A stretch of 23,945 nt of DNA from Alphaproteobacteria bacterium UBA4588 (GCA_002387605.1 DGJU01000047.1:18981-42925), one strand, 5' to 3'; shown: positions 6,967 through 14,897, counted from the first letter of the stretch. Numbers and translations: made by a program. Notes: generated by a model from the letters alone, not told the origin.

Positions 6967-7727
6967 TCCTCAATGATGATGAGCTAGAACGCTATGCCCG
7001 TCAGGTTGTTATGCCTGAAATTGGAGAAGAGGGACAAAAACGCCTCTGCGATTCGCATGTTGCCATTATCGGATTAGGAGGACTTGGGGCGCCTGTTATA
7101 ATGGCACTTGCCGGAGCCGGAATTGGCCGCCTCAGCCTGATCGATGATGATGATGTCTCACTCTCAAATCTGAATCGCCAGTTTGTCCATAATACCCAGA
7201 CACTTGGATTATCTAAGATACAGAGCGCAGCAGCGTTTATTCACTCCCTTAATCCAGAGATTACGCTTCACACCCATCATCAACGTTTTGATGCTGAAAC
7301 CGGCCCAACCCTTCTTGGCGATGTCGATATTGTCATTGATTGCTCAGACCTGCCGGCAACACGCTATGCGGTAAATGCCTGTTGCATTGCCTTACAGATT
7401 CCGCTTGTTTTCGGCGGCGCTGTGCGAACCGATGGTCAGGTGACAAGCTTCCTGCCGGCGGATGAGAAAAGCCCCTGTTTTAGATGTCTGTTTCCAGAGG
7501 CAGATGTTGAATTTGCCCAAGCGCCGTCTTGTGCACAAGCTGGCATTCTGGGCACAACAACAATGGTTATTGGTGCATTGCAGGCGGCTGAAGCCATTCG
7601 CATTCTTATCGGGTTCGGAGAGAGCCTCTGTGGGACTTTGCTACTATATGACGGCTTGAACGCGTCATTCACGCCGATAAAGGCACAACGCGCGCCAGAC
7701 TGTTCTGCCTGCGGGCACCGGCCTTAA
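6963..7727 (+). CDS. MoeB/ThiF/HesA family adenylyltransferase
   Basis: E1-like enzyme that adenylates the C-terminal glycine of a small ubiquitin-like sulfur carrier (MoaD in molybdopterin synthesis, ThiS in thiamine synthesis). The 254-residue product opens with the typical RYARQVVMPEIGEEGQKRL. It has the ATP-binding GLGGLGAPV loop, the DDDDVSLSNLNRQF stretch with the nucleotide-contacting Asn and Arg, the DCSD catalytic region, and two zinc-binding CxxC pairs (CFRC near residue 175 and CSAC near the C-terminus). There is no rhodanese domain. Length and sequence are closest to MoeB, but no moaD, moaE, thiS or thiG is visible nearby, so I give no symbol. It is coupled to dut through an ATGA overlap. 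It converges with the next gene, the stop codons sharing a TTAA. Confidence 0.9.
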   Translation: MILNDDELERYARQVVMPEIGEEGQKRLCDSHVAIIGLGGLGAPVIMALAGAGIGRLSLIDDDDVSLSNLNRQFVHNTQTLGLSKIQSAAAFIHSLNPEITLHTHHQRFDAETGPTLLGDVDIVIDCSDLPATRYAVNACCIALQIPLVFGGAVRTDGQVTSFLPADEKSPCFRCLFPEADVEFAQAPSCAQAGILGTTTMVIGALQAAEAIRILIGFGESLCGTLLLYDGLNASFTPIKAQRAPDCSACGHRP

Positions 7728-8701
7728 AGCATTGCGGCAACAACACGGTCGGGCGGTGTGTGCCCATCAACAAAAGTCTGAATATTAATAATGACCTTAT
7801 CGCCCATAGCGTGCCTGCCCTCGATCGTTGCAGACCCAATATGCGGCAGCAGGACAACATTTGGTAATGTCAGAAGCTGTTCTGGAATCGCTGGCTCATC
7901 TTCATAAACATCAAGACCTGCACCTGCGAGCTTTCCGTCCGCTAACAATTTTGCCAACGCTAATTCATCAACAATTTCGCCGCGAGCCGTATTCACAAGA
8001 TAAGCATGTTCTGGCATCAGCGAAAGACGCTCCTCAGACAGCATCCGGTGGGTTGCCTCTGTGTGCGGACAATTAACTGATACAATATCCATCCGGCGCA
8101 GCATTTCATCCAAATCATCCCAGAAGGTTGCTTCAAGCTCAGCTTCTATCGCCGGATGAACAGGCTTACGGTTATGATAATGCACTGACATACCAAATCC
8201 GCGGGCACGGCGTGCGATCGCCTGACCTGTCTGGCCCATGCCGATAATACCAAGCCGCTTGCCGTTTATACGGTGTCCTAGCATGCTTGTAGGTGACCAT
8301 CCGGTCCAATTACCTGACCGTGCCAAAGCATGCCCTTCTATAAGCCTGCGCGGCACAGCAAGGATAAGTGACATCGTCACATCAGCTGTATCTTCAGACA
8401 AAACGCCTGGGGTATTTGTTACCGTAATGCCTTTTTTCTTGGCGGCATCAAGGTCAATATGGTCAACACCTGCGCCAAAAGACGCAATGAGTTTCAACTG
8501 AGGGCCTGCCTGTTCGATAAGGGCGCCATCAAGCCTGTCTGTTACGGTTGGCACCAGAACATGCGCACGTTGTAAGGCATCACCAAGTTCACTCTCACCA
8601 AGAGGAATATCCTGACTATTGAGTTCAGCATCAAAAAGCTCGCGCATCCGTGTTTCGGTTGCATCTGGCAGTTTCCGCGTCAGAATAACCTTCTGTTTCA
8701 T
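7724..8701 (-). CDS. D-2-hydroxyacid dehydrogenase, probably glyoxylate/hydroxypyruvate reductase (D-glycerate dehydrogenase type)
   Basis: NAD(P)-dependent cytoplasmic oxidoreductase of 325 residues, the usual length for this family. The Rossmann loop is GIIGMGQTGQAIARRA (about 153-168). Catalytic residues Arg240 (NTARGE), Glu269 (EDEP) and His287 (LPHIGSAT) are in the expected places. The early ASFGAGVDHID segment is the substrate-loop signature. The overall pattern, including NTPGVLSEDTADVTMSLIL and HYHNRKP, most resembles bacterial glyoxylate reductase / D-glycerate dehydrogenase (GyaR). The exact substrate cannot be read from sequence. The HNRKP segment after the second Rossmann strand suggests NADP preference, which is inference. 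It is transcribed alone and convergent with the MoeB-like gene. GAGGAG precedes the ATG by 11 bases. Confidence 0.9.
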   Translation of the reverse strand: MKQKVILTRKLPDATETRMRELFDAELNSQDIPLGESELGDALQRAHVLVPTVTDRLDGALIEQAGPQLKLIASFGAGVDHIDLDAAKKKGITVTNTPGVLSEDTADVTMSLILAVPRRLIEGHALARSGNWTGWSPTSMLGHRINGKRLGIIGMGQTGQAIARRARGFGMSVHYHNRKPVHPAIEAELEATFWDDLDEMLRRMDIVSVNCPHTEATHRMLSEERLSLMPEHAYLVNTARGEIVDELALAKLLADGKLAGAGLDVYEDEPAIPEQLLTLPNVVLLPHIGSATIEGRHAMGDKVIINIQTFVDGHTPPDRVVAAML

Positions 8702-9068
8702 GCTGCAGCCATCTCCTCAGTTACACCCGAACATAAATTGCAGAACCCTAGATTTTAGGTGAACCCACAAAGCTGCCCTTAGGTGAGGCACATAAGCGGC
8801 TTTTTCTTACTTGCAAGAAAGGACACCGCCTACTCCTTTATAATCGAGCCTAGCATGTCTTTCCACATCTGAAATGCCCTGATGACTGTTTTCCTGTTTG
8901 AAGGGCGCCGTAAAGTGCAGCTATTTGAGGCATGGACAGGAAAAAAGCTTCCTAGTCAAAAGGCCGTAAAATTTGCCTACTGAAACAGGTTTACCGTGTT
9001 TTTCAGGTGATACCGAGATGATTCTTCTATAGGTTCTTCCTAACGACTTAATGATGATAGAAGGCTTA
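8702..9068. other. Divergent intergenic region with direct repeats and hairpins, no gene called
   Basis: This spacer lies between the dehydrogenase and the SH3-protein gene. It holds two copies of TTAGGTGA (8755-8762, 8779-8786) 24 bases apart and a related TCAGGTGA (9003-9010). There is a TTTCTT/AAGAAA hairpin flanked by GCGG and CCGC (about 8791-8829), and a bulged hairpin ending in a T run (about 8983-9008) that could terminate plus-strand transcription. A 33-codon frame (8882-8983) ends at that hairpin but lacks a ribosome binding site. No firm promoter was found. Confidence 0.35.
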
Positions 9069-9635
9069 ATGGCTGTGATAACAATTTTTCAGCGACTAAC
9101 GCTCGGTGCTTTCGCCAGCATAATAATGATGTGGACTAGTGCTTTTCAGCCTGTAATGGCCCAGCAATCTGCTACCTCACAAACGGGCGGAAGCCTCACA
9201 ACCCGCGCTGTCATTCAAGGATCAGGTCTGCCGGTGCCGCGCTTTGTGTCGCTCAAATCTGCGAAGGTAAATATGCGTGTTGGGCCAGGCAGAGAATATC
9301 CGCTGGACTGGGTTTATGTCCGCAGTGGTCTGCCGGTAAAAGTCATTGCTGAATTTGATGTCTGGCGCAAAATTATTGACCATGAAGGCTCAACAGGCTG
9401 GGTCCATGGTCAGCTTGTGACCCTCAAACGTCATGCAATTATCACTGAGGCGTTTGTAAAACTGCGCCGCAAACCCAGTGCCGAAGCTGAGGCAGTGGCA
9501 ATCGCAGAAAAAGATGTCGTGATGGAAATTCAATTTTGTGAGAAAGAATGGTGCAAACTTGCCTCCGCAGATGTCAAAGGATGGGCACTACGCGCCAGTT
9601 TCTGGGGCATGCTAGAGGGTGAGGCCCTCAATTAA
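9069..9635 (+). CDS. Exported SH3-domain protein
   Basis: Predicted periplasmic protein of about 188 residues. The N-terminus (MAVITIFQRL, hydrophobic LGAFASIIMMWTSAF, then VMAQQ) is a signal peptide with a likely cut after VMA. The mature part starts with a short linker rich in Ser, Thr and Gly. It then has a bacterial SH3-like domain (about 55-125) with the family's KSAKVNMRVGPGREYPLDW and GSTGWVHGQL blocks. The following AFVKLRRKPSAEAEAVAIAEK...WCKLASADVKGWALRASFWG is a second, more degenerate SH3-like unit. Such proteins usually bind cell-wall or protein ligands, but no ligand can be inferred here. In-frame ATGs at 9051 and 9054 exist; AGAAGG 4 bases before the ATG at 9069 favours the latter. 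Neighbouring genes give no functional clue. Confidence 0.85.
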   Translation: MAVITIFQRLTLGAFASIIMMWTSAFQPVMAQQSATSQTGGSLTTRAVIQGSGLPVPRFVSLKSAKVNMRVGPGREYPLDWVYVRSGLPVKVIAEFDVWRKIIDHEGSTGWVHGQLVTLKRHAIITEAFVKLRRKPSAEAEAVAIAEKDVVMEIQFCEKEWCKLASADVKGWALRASFWGMLEGEALN

Positions 9636-9712
9636 AAAACACCGCTTGCATGGCAGAGGCCATCATGCATGTTACTCATTTAACCGCAATGCCGAGAAAA
9701 GGCGCTCCTCTG

Positions 9713-9741
9713 TGGCAATCTGGTGCTAATTAGTCTAGAAT
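9713..9741 (+). promoter_or_regulatory. Candidate promoter of fabA-fabB-fabI
   Basis: TAGAAT (9736-9741) matches the -10 consensus at 5 of 6 positions. TGGCAA lies 17 bases upstream (9713-9718) and matches the -35 at only 3 of 6. It is about 50 bases before the fabA start. The same segment has an imperfect TTAG...CTAA dyad, but I cannot assign a regulator. Confidence 0.3.
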
Positions 9742-9789
9742 GTCCTAATTTTAATCGTGTAATTTGTGCAAGGAAGGCTCAGGAAAATC

Positions 9790-10308
9790 ATGTCTCTGAC
9801 CCATAGAAATTCTTTTTCGTATGACGATCTCATTAGCTGCGCCAAGGGCGAAATGTTTGGACCCGGAAACCCGCAGCTTCCTTTGCCCCCAATGCTGATG
9901 ACCGATAGAATAACCAGCATTACTGAAAAGGGTGGCGCTTCTGATAAAGGGTTTATTGAGGCAGAGCTTGATATTCATCCAGACCTCTGGTTCTTTCCCT
10001 GCCATTTTGAGGGCGACCCTGTTATGCCAGGCTGCCTTGGTATGGATGGTCTGTGGCAACTGGTTGGCTTCCACCTTGGCTGGCTGGGCGGCAAAGGGCG
10101 CGGCCGGGCCTTGTCTGTCGGTGAAGTAAAATTTACCGGACAAATTCTTCCGACAGCAAAGCTGGTAACCTTCCAGCTGGATCTGAAACGAATCATTATG
10201 CGCCGGCTTGTCATGGGCATCGCTGATGGCCGTGTTCTGTGCGATGGTGAAACTGTTTTTGAAGCGAATGATATTCGCGTTGGCTTGTTTGGTGCTGAAG
10301 GAGAATAA
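9790..10308 (+). CDS. fabA: 3-hydroxydecanoyl-ACP dehydratase/isomerase FabA
   Basis: Dehydrates 3-hydroxyacyl-ACP and isomerises trans-2- to cis-3-decenoyl-ACP, the committed step to unsaturated fatty acids in anaerobic-type synthesis. The 172-residue product matches E. coli FabA almost block for block: ELDIHPDLWFFPCHF with catalytic His72, GDPVMPGCLGMDGLWQLVGF with catalytic Asp86, then FHLGWLGGKGRGRALSVGE and VKFTGQILPTAK. The open frame starts 8 codons earlier (9766), but the ATG at 9790 has AGGA 5 bases upstream and gives the family's normal N-terminus. It is followed 3 bases later by fabB; the pair is the usual unit for unsaturated fatty acid synthesis. Identification is secure. Confidence 0.98.
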   Translation: MSLTHRNSFSYDDLISCAKGEMFGPGNPQLPLPPMLMTDRITSITEKGGASDKGFIEAELDIHPDLWFFPCHFEGDPVMPGCLGMDGLWQLVGFHLGWLGGKGRGRALSVGEVKFTGQILPTAKLVTFQLDLKRIIMRRLVMGIADGRVLCDGETVFEANDIRVGLFGAEGE

Positions 10309-10311
10309 ATT

Positions 10312-11544
10312 ATGAGACGTGTTGTTGTTACCGGTATTGGTATTGTTTCGTCTATTGGCACTGATGCAGATGCCGTAACTCAGTCCTTGCGCAATGGCAC
10401 GTCCGGCATTGTAGCAGCCCCTGATTATGCAGAACTTGGGTTCCGCTCTCAGGTCAAAGGTGCAGTTGATATTGATCTCAGCGAACATATCGACAGAAAA
10501 CAGATGCGCTTTATGGGCGAGGGTGCTGGCTATGCTGTTGTTGCTATGCAGCAGGCTGTGGCTGATTCAGGATTGAGCGAAGCAGAAGTATCACACCCGC
10601 GCACGGGCCTCATCGCAGGTAGTGGCGGCCCATCAACCGCCAATCTTCTGGCGGCAGCAGATATCACACGCGAAAAAGGACCAAAACGGGTTGGCCCCTA
10701 CATGGTGCCACGCTGTATGTCGTCGACTGTGTCGGCTTGTATTGCGACTTTCTTTAAAATCAAAGGTGTTAATTACACAATTTCATCTGCCTGCTCTACC
10801 TCAGCGCATTGTATAACAGCTGGTGCTGATGCAATTCGCTACGGCATGCAGGATGTTGTATTTGCTGGCGGCGGTGAAGAGCTGCACTGGACATTATCGG
10901 TGCTGTTTGATGCTATGGGCGCGATGTCATCACGCTATAATGATACGCCGGAAAAAGCCTCACGCGCTTATGATGCAAACCGTGATGGTTTTGTTATCGC
11001 CGGCGGCGGCGGTATGGTTGTACTAGAAGATTATGACCGTGCAGTCGCACGCGGGGCAAAAATCTATGCTGAAATCGTTGGTTATGGCGCTAACTCTGAT
11101 GGCCATGACATGGTCGCACCATCAGGTGAAGGCGCACAACGCTGCATGGAATTAGCGCTTGCCGGATTTGATGGAAATGGACTGGTACAGCCTGTTGATT
11201 ATATCAATGCGCATGGCACATCAACGCCCGTAGGCGATGTGAAAGAACTTGAAGCTGTTCACGCCGTGTTTGGTCCTCGTGGCTATCTTCCTGTCGTCAC
11301 ATCAACCAAATCGCTTACCGGACACTCTCTTGGTGCAACCGGCGTTCAAGAAGCCATTTATACGATGCTGATGATGCAGAATAGTTTTATCGGTGCCTCA
11401 ATCAATATTGATGAGCCTGACGAAGCTATCGGCGATATTCCAATCCCATCGGCATGTATGGAGAATAAGCAAATCTCGCTTGCTCTGTCTAACTCCTTTG
11501 GGTTTGGCGGTACTAACGCAACATTAGCTTTGGCGCGTATCTAA
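10312..11544 (+). CDS. fabB: 3-oxoacyl-ACP synthase I FabB
   Basis: Condensing enzyme (KAS I) that elongates acyl-ACP with malonyl-ACP and is required for extending the cis-unsaturated intermediate made by FabA. The 410-residue protein has the Cys-His-His triad: Cys161 in SSACSTSAHC, His301 in NAHGTSTPVGD and His338 in SLTGHSLGATG. The conserved GFGGTNATL lies at the C-terminus. The SSACSTSAHCI context and pairing with fabA indicate FabB rather than FabF. The gene starts 3 bases after the fabA stop, so coupling is likely. fabI follows after 28 bases with its own strong ribosome binding site. Confidence 0.97.
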   Translation: MRRVVVTGIGIVSSIGTDADAVTQSLRNGTSGIVAAPDYAELGFRSQVKGAVDIDLSEHIDRKQMRFMGEGAGYAVVAMQQAVADSGLSEAEVSHPRTGLIAGSGGPSTANLLAAADITREKGPKRVGPYMVPRCMSSTVSACIATFFKIKGVNYTISSACSTSAHCITAGADAIRYGMQDVVFAGGGEELHWTLSVLFDAMGAMSSRYNDTPEKASRAYDANRDGFVIAGGGGMVVLEDYDRAVARGAKIYAEIVGYGANSDGHDMVAPSGEGAQRCMELALAGFDGNGLVQPVDYINAHGTSTPVGDVKELEAVHAVFGPRGYLPVVTSTKSLTGHSLGATGVQEAIYTMLMMQNSFIGASINIDEPDEAIGDIPIPSACMENKQISLALSNSFGFGGTNATLALARI

Positions 11545-11572
11545 CGCTCGCTTAAGCAAGGAGACGCACATT

Positions 11573-12358
11573 ATGGGAATACTCAGTGGCAAACGTGGCC
11601 TTATTATGGGCGTGGCAAATGAGCGTTCTGCTGCATGGGGCATTGCAGCGGCAGCCGCCAGCCATGGCGCAGAGCTTGCTTTTACCTATCAGATAGAAGG
11701 GTTTCGCAAACGCCTTGAGCCCTTGGCTGCGTCTATTGGCTCATCACTATTAATCGAATGTGATGTAGCCGAGGACGGCGCCATTGCAAAAAGCTTTGCT
11801 GAACTGAGCACAAGCTGGGATAGCCTTGATTTTGTTGTTCATGCAATCGGCTTTTCCGATAAGTCAGAGCTGAAGGGCGCCTATTATAATACAAGCCGGC
11901 AGAATTTTGCTGATACGATGCTTGTCTCTGCCTTTTCCTTTACAGAGGTAGCAGCAGCAGCCCGCAAGATGATGCCAAATGGTGGGTCGCTTCTGACCAT
12001 GTCATATCTGGGCGGGGTGCGCACATCACCTAATTATAATGTGATGGGCGTTGCCAAAGCTGCTCTGGAGGCCTCAACACGTTATCTTGCTGTTGACCTC
12101 GGCGGCGAGAATATCAGAGTGAATACGCTTTCAGCTGGTCCCATGCGGACATTGGCTGGCTCGGCTATCACAGGCGCACGTCATATTTTTAGACATTCTG
12201 AAAAACATGCGCCGCTGGGCCGCAATCCTGATATTGAGGAGGTGGGGCGCGCCGGTGTTTACTTACTGTCTGACCTTTCAAGCGGCGTCACAGGTGAGCT
12301 TCATTATGTAGATGGCGGTTATCATCACATTGGTGTTCCAAGCGAAGACGTTGAATAG
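11573..12358 (+). CDS. fabI: Enoyl-ACP reductase (NADH) FabI
   Basis: Last step of each fatty-acid elongation cycle, reducing trans-2-enoyl-ACP with NADH; the family is the target of triclosan. The 261-residue short-chain dehydrogenase-type protein has the FabI-specific nucleotide loop GVANERSAAWGIA instead of the usual TGxxxGxG. It also has SYLGGVRTSPNYNVMGVAK with Tyr145, Tyr155 and Lys162 spaced Tyr-x6-Lys, and the AGPMRTLAGSAI substrate-loop segment. AAGGAGA precedes the ATG by about 8 bases. It is the last gene of fabA-fabB-fabI and is followed by a bidirectional terminator. Identification is secure. Confidence 0.97.
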   Translation: MGILSGKRGLIMGVANERSAAWGIAAAAASHGAELAFTYQIEGFRKRLEPLAASIGSSLLIECDVAEDGAIAKSFAELSTSWDSLDFVVHAIGFSDKSELKGAYYNTSRQNFADTMLVSAFSFTEVAAAARKMMPNGGSLLTMSYLGGVRTSPNYNVMGVAKAALEASTRYLAVDLGGENIRVNTLSAGPMRTLAGSAITGARHIFRHSEKHAPLGRNPDIEEVGRAGVYLLSDLSSGVTGELHYVDGGYHHIGVPSEDVE

Positions 12359-12391
12359 AAGTTTTTATCTTCACAGCAGAATTTATAAGTG

Positions 12392-12423
12392 AAAAAAAGG
12401 GCTGCCAAATGGCAGCCCTTTTT
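12392..12423. terminator. Bidirectional terminator between fabI and pnp
   Basis: A perfect 13-bp inverted repeat (AAAAAGGGCTGCC / GGCAGCCCTTTTT, 12394-12406 and 12411-12423) has a 4-base loop and a T run in either direction. It lies 34 bases after fabI and 27 bases after the pnp stop, so it serves both convergent operons. Confidence 0.95.
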
Positions 12424-12449
12424 CATTCATATAAGGTAGTGGCAGAGCC

Positions 12450-14567
12450 CTATTCTTCGGTCTCATTTGCTGTATCTATATCAGCGCCAGTTTCCTGATC
12501 AACACGCTTCATTGAAAGCTTAACTTTACCACGGTTATCAAAGCCAATGACTTTGACTTTAACCATATCACCTTCGCTCACAACGTCTGTTGTCTGAGCA
12601 ACGCGCTCATTTTTCAGCTCGGAGATATGGACAAGTCCGTCACGGGCACCAAGGAAGTTAACGAACGCACCGAAATCGACAGTTTTAACAACCTTACCGT
12701 CATAGATTTCGTTAAGTTCTGGCTCAGCAACGATATCACGGATACGCGCAAGTGCGGCATCAGATGAATTCTGGCTAACAGCAGCAACAGATACTGTACC
12801 ATCATCTTCGATATCAATTTTTGCGCCTGTTTCTTCGACGATCTCTCTTATCATCTTACCACCTGGTCCAATGATATCACGAATTTTATCAACTGGAATT
12901 TTGATGGTTGTAATTTTAGGAGCAGAATCTGCCAATGCATCACGCGCTGATGTAAGAGCTTTTGCCATTTCATCAAGGATATGTAAGCGGCCATCACGTG
13001 CCTGATCCAATGCAATTTGCATGATTTCAGGTGTAATAGACGTAATCTTGATATCCATCTGAAGTGAGGTGATGCCTGTTTCTGTTCCCGAAACTTTAAA
13101 GTCCATATCGCCCAAATGATCTTCATCACCCAGAATATCGGACAGGACAGCAAACTTATCGCCTTCCTTAATCAGACCCATTGCAATACCCGCAACAGGA
13201 CGCGCAAGCGGCACGCCCGCATCCATCATAGCAAGCGATGTACCACAGACAGTCGCCATTGATGATGAACCGTTTGATTCAGTGACTTCCGATACAATAC
13301 GGATTGTATATGGGAATTCATCCTTTGACGGCAGAAGCGGATTAATCGCGCGCCATGCAAGCTTTCCATGTCCGATTTCACGGCGACCAGGAGATCCTAC
13401 GCGGCCTGCTTCACCAACAGAGTAAGGCGGGAAGTTATAATGGAGCATGAAGCGTGAACGGGATTCACCCGCAAGCGCATCAATGATTTGCTCATCCTGA
13501 CCTGTACCCAATGTTGAAACAACAAGCGCTTGTGTTTCGCCCCGTGTGAACAAAGCCGAGCCGTGCGTGCGCGGGAGCATGCCAACTTCAGCAACAATCG
13601 GACGCACTGTCTTTGTATCACGGCCATCGATACGGATACCTGTTTTCAGGATATCAGAGCGAACAATATCTGATTCCATTTCTTTCATCAGAGAGCCAAC
13701 CATCACTGAGTCAGCACCCTCGCCCGCAAGCGATGATGCTTCAGAGCGAACAACAGCTACCGCTGACTGACGCTCGGATTTATCAGCATGACCGTAAGCT
13801 GCTGACATCTTATCGCGTAAAGCTGCCAGTGTTTTACGCATAGGAGCTGCTTCAGGTGCTTCTTGCGGAAGATCACGAGGCTCTTTTGCTGCTGATTCTG
13901 CCAGATCAATAATAGCATCGATAGCAACCTGCATCTGCTGATGACCAAAATTAACAGCACCGAGCATATCGGCTTCTGAAAGTTCAGAGGCTTCTGATTC
14001 AACCATCAGCACGCCTTCTTTGGTGCCAGCAACAATCAGATCAAGATTTGATACTTCTGATTGAGACAAGGTTGGGTTCAGGACATAAGCGCCGTCAATC
14101 ATGGCAACACGTGCCGCCGCGATTGGGCCAAAGAAGGGAACACCTGATAATGTCAGAGCAGCAGAAGCGCCGACCATGGCAACGATGTCCGGGTTGTTTT
14201 CCATATCATGTGACAGCACAGTACAGATGACCTGTGTTTCGCACTTAAATTCCTTCGGGAATAGTGGGCGGATAGGTCTGTCAATCAGGCGACAAACGAG
14301 TGTCTCATTTTCAGACGGGCGTCCTTCACGCTTGAAAAATCCACCTGGGATTTTACCAGCAGCGTATGTTTTTTCCTGATAATTTACCGTGAGCGGGAAA
14401 AAATCCTGCCCCGGCCTTGCTGATTTAGCGGCAACAGCTGTGCAAAGCACACTTGTTTCGCCCATAGTGGCGAGAACTGCGCCATCAGCCTGACGGGCGA
14501 TTTTGCCTGTTTCCAGAACAAGGGTTTTTCCGCCCCAGTCAATTTCTTTGCGATAAACGTGAAACAT
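12450..14567 (-). CDS. pnp: Polyribonucleotide nucleotidyltransferase (PNPase)
   Basis: Trimeric 3'-5' phosphorolytic exoribonuclease, a core component of RNA decay. From the ATG at 14567 the product is 705 residues and begins MFHVYRKEIDWGGKTLVLETGKIARQ style, as in other alphaproteobacteria. Two RNase PH domains flank an alpha-helical linker. The second carries the catalytic Asp cluster in DILGDEDHLGDMDFKV (about 480) and the FTRGETQALV and NFPPYSVGE blocks. A KH domain with the GPGG loop (about 555-610) and an S1 domain (KTVDFGAFVNFLG, about 620-690) follow, with a short acidic tail. The frame opens further upstream at an ATG (14609), but family alignment favours 14567. It follows rpsO, though a strong terminator intervenes. 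The leader is long and structured. Confidence 0.97.
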   Translation of the reverse strand: MFHVYRKEIDWGGKTLVLETGKIARQADGAVLATMGETSVLCTAVAAKSARPGQDFFPLTVNYQEKTYAAGKIPGGFFKREGRPSENETLVCRLIDRPIRPLFPKEFKCETQVICTVLSHDMENNPDIVAMVGASAALTLSGVPFFGPIAAARVAMIDGAYVLNPTLSQSEVSNLDLIVAGTKEGVLMVESEASELSEADMLGAVNFGHQQMQVAIDAIIDLAESAAKEPRDLPQEAPEAAPMRKTLAALRDKMSAAYGHADKSERQSAVAVVRSEASSLAGEGADSVMVGSLMKEMESDIVRSDILKTGIRIDGRDTKTVRPIVAEVGMLPRTHGSALFTRGETQALVVSTLGTGQDEQIIDALAGESRSRFMLHYNFPPYSVGEAGRVGSPGRREIGHGKLAWRAINPLLPSKDEFPYTIRIVSEVTESNGSSSMATVCGTSLAMMDAGVPLARPVAGIAMGLIKEGDKFAVLSDILGDEDHLGDMDFKVSGTETGITSLQMDIKITSITPEIMQIALDQARDGRLHILDEMAKALTSARDALADSAPKITTIKIPVDKIRDIIGPGGKMIREIVEETGAKIDIEDDGTVSVAAVSQNSSDAALARIRDIVAEPELNEIYDGKVVKTVDFGAFVNFLGARDGLVHISELKNERVAQTTDVVSEGDMVKVKVIGFDNRGKVKLSMKRVDQETGADIDTANETEE

Positions 14568-14616
14568 ATATTGTCTCTTTCCTAAAGTTCGATGATGGCT
14601 TTCTGCCATCCGTCAT
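14539..14616 (-). CDS. Possible 25-codon upstream ORF overlapping the pnp start
   Basis: On the minus strand, GGAGG (plus 14624-14628) is followed after 7 bases by an ATG at 14616. This opens a 25-codon frame (begins MTDGRKPSSNFR) that ends at TGA 14539, 28 bases inside pnp and out of frame with it. The ribosome binding site is better than the one at the pnp start itself. No similarity is recognised, so if real it would act as a leader peptide. Alternatively the GGAGG could serve the in-frame ATG at 14609, 14 bases away. Confidence 0.35.
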   Translation of the reverse strand: MTDGRKPSSNFRKETIYVSRLSQRN

Positions 14617-14859
14617 TACAATTCCTCCGAATTGAGGCATTGTTTGTTAATGCCACGACCGGCACGTAAAACCGGCAAAGTGAGCACTGTAATTTCATTT
14701 TTTACGGGGACGTTACATGGGTATGACACTCAGTCCGGTCACCTGCCAGCCTGTCTGGCATCCGCTTCTTCTTCTGAATGCGGTGATAATACTCTTCTAT
14801 TCTCTATTTCCAAGCCGCAGTAATGGCAGAGAATCGGCATAAAAGCAAGCTAATGCCTA
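14568..14859 (-). other. pnp leader region with several hairpins
   Basis: This untranslated stretch lies between the rpsO terminator and pnp. Minus-strand RNA could form three short perfect hairpins: TGCCAG/CTGGCA with a 5-base loop (14744-14760); CCTC/GAGG with a 6-base loop (14624-14637), which would occlude the GGAGG of the upstream ORF; and GATGGC/GCCATC with a 5-base loop (14594-14610), between the upstream ORF start and the pnp start. E. coli pnp is autoregulated through an RNase III-cleaved leader stem; similar control here is inference. I found no clear promoter hexamers, and plus-strand frames here look spurious. Confidence 0.45.
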
Positions 14860-14897
14860 TAAAAAACCGCCCCACGCGCATCTCTGCTGTGGGGCGG
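14860..14897 (-). terminator. Rho-independent terminator after rpsO
   Basis: On the minus strand, CCGCCCCAC and GTGGGGCGG (plus 14889-14897 and 14867-14875) form a 9-bp GC-rich stem with a 13-base loop, followed by six T residues, 24 bases past the rpsO stop. It should end most transcripts of the rimP-to-rpsO operon before pnp. Confidence 0.92.

Noticed and set aside
8699..8713. Four-codon ORF (ATG GCT GCA GCA TGA, minus strand) overlapping the dehydrogenase start
   Set aside because: The GAGGAG abuts this ATG with no spacing, so it more likely serves the dehydrogenase ATG 11 bases away.
8882..8983. 33-codon plus-strand frame ending at a hairpin with a T run
   Set aside because: No ribosome binding site before the ATG and no recognisable similarity; noted only in the intergenic entry.
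9751..10488. 245-codon minus-strand frame antisense to fabA and fabB
   Set aside because: Fully opposite two conserved enzymes, without any recognisable domain.
14632..14823. 63-codon plus-strand frame in the pnp leader
   Set aside because: Antisense to the pnp leader, no ribosome binding site, no family features.
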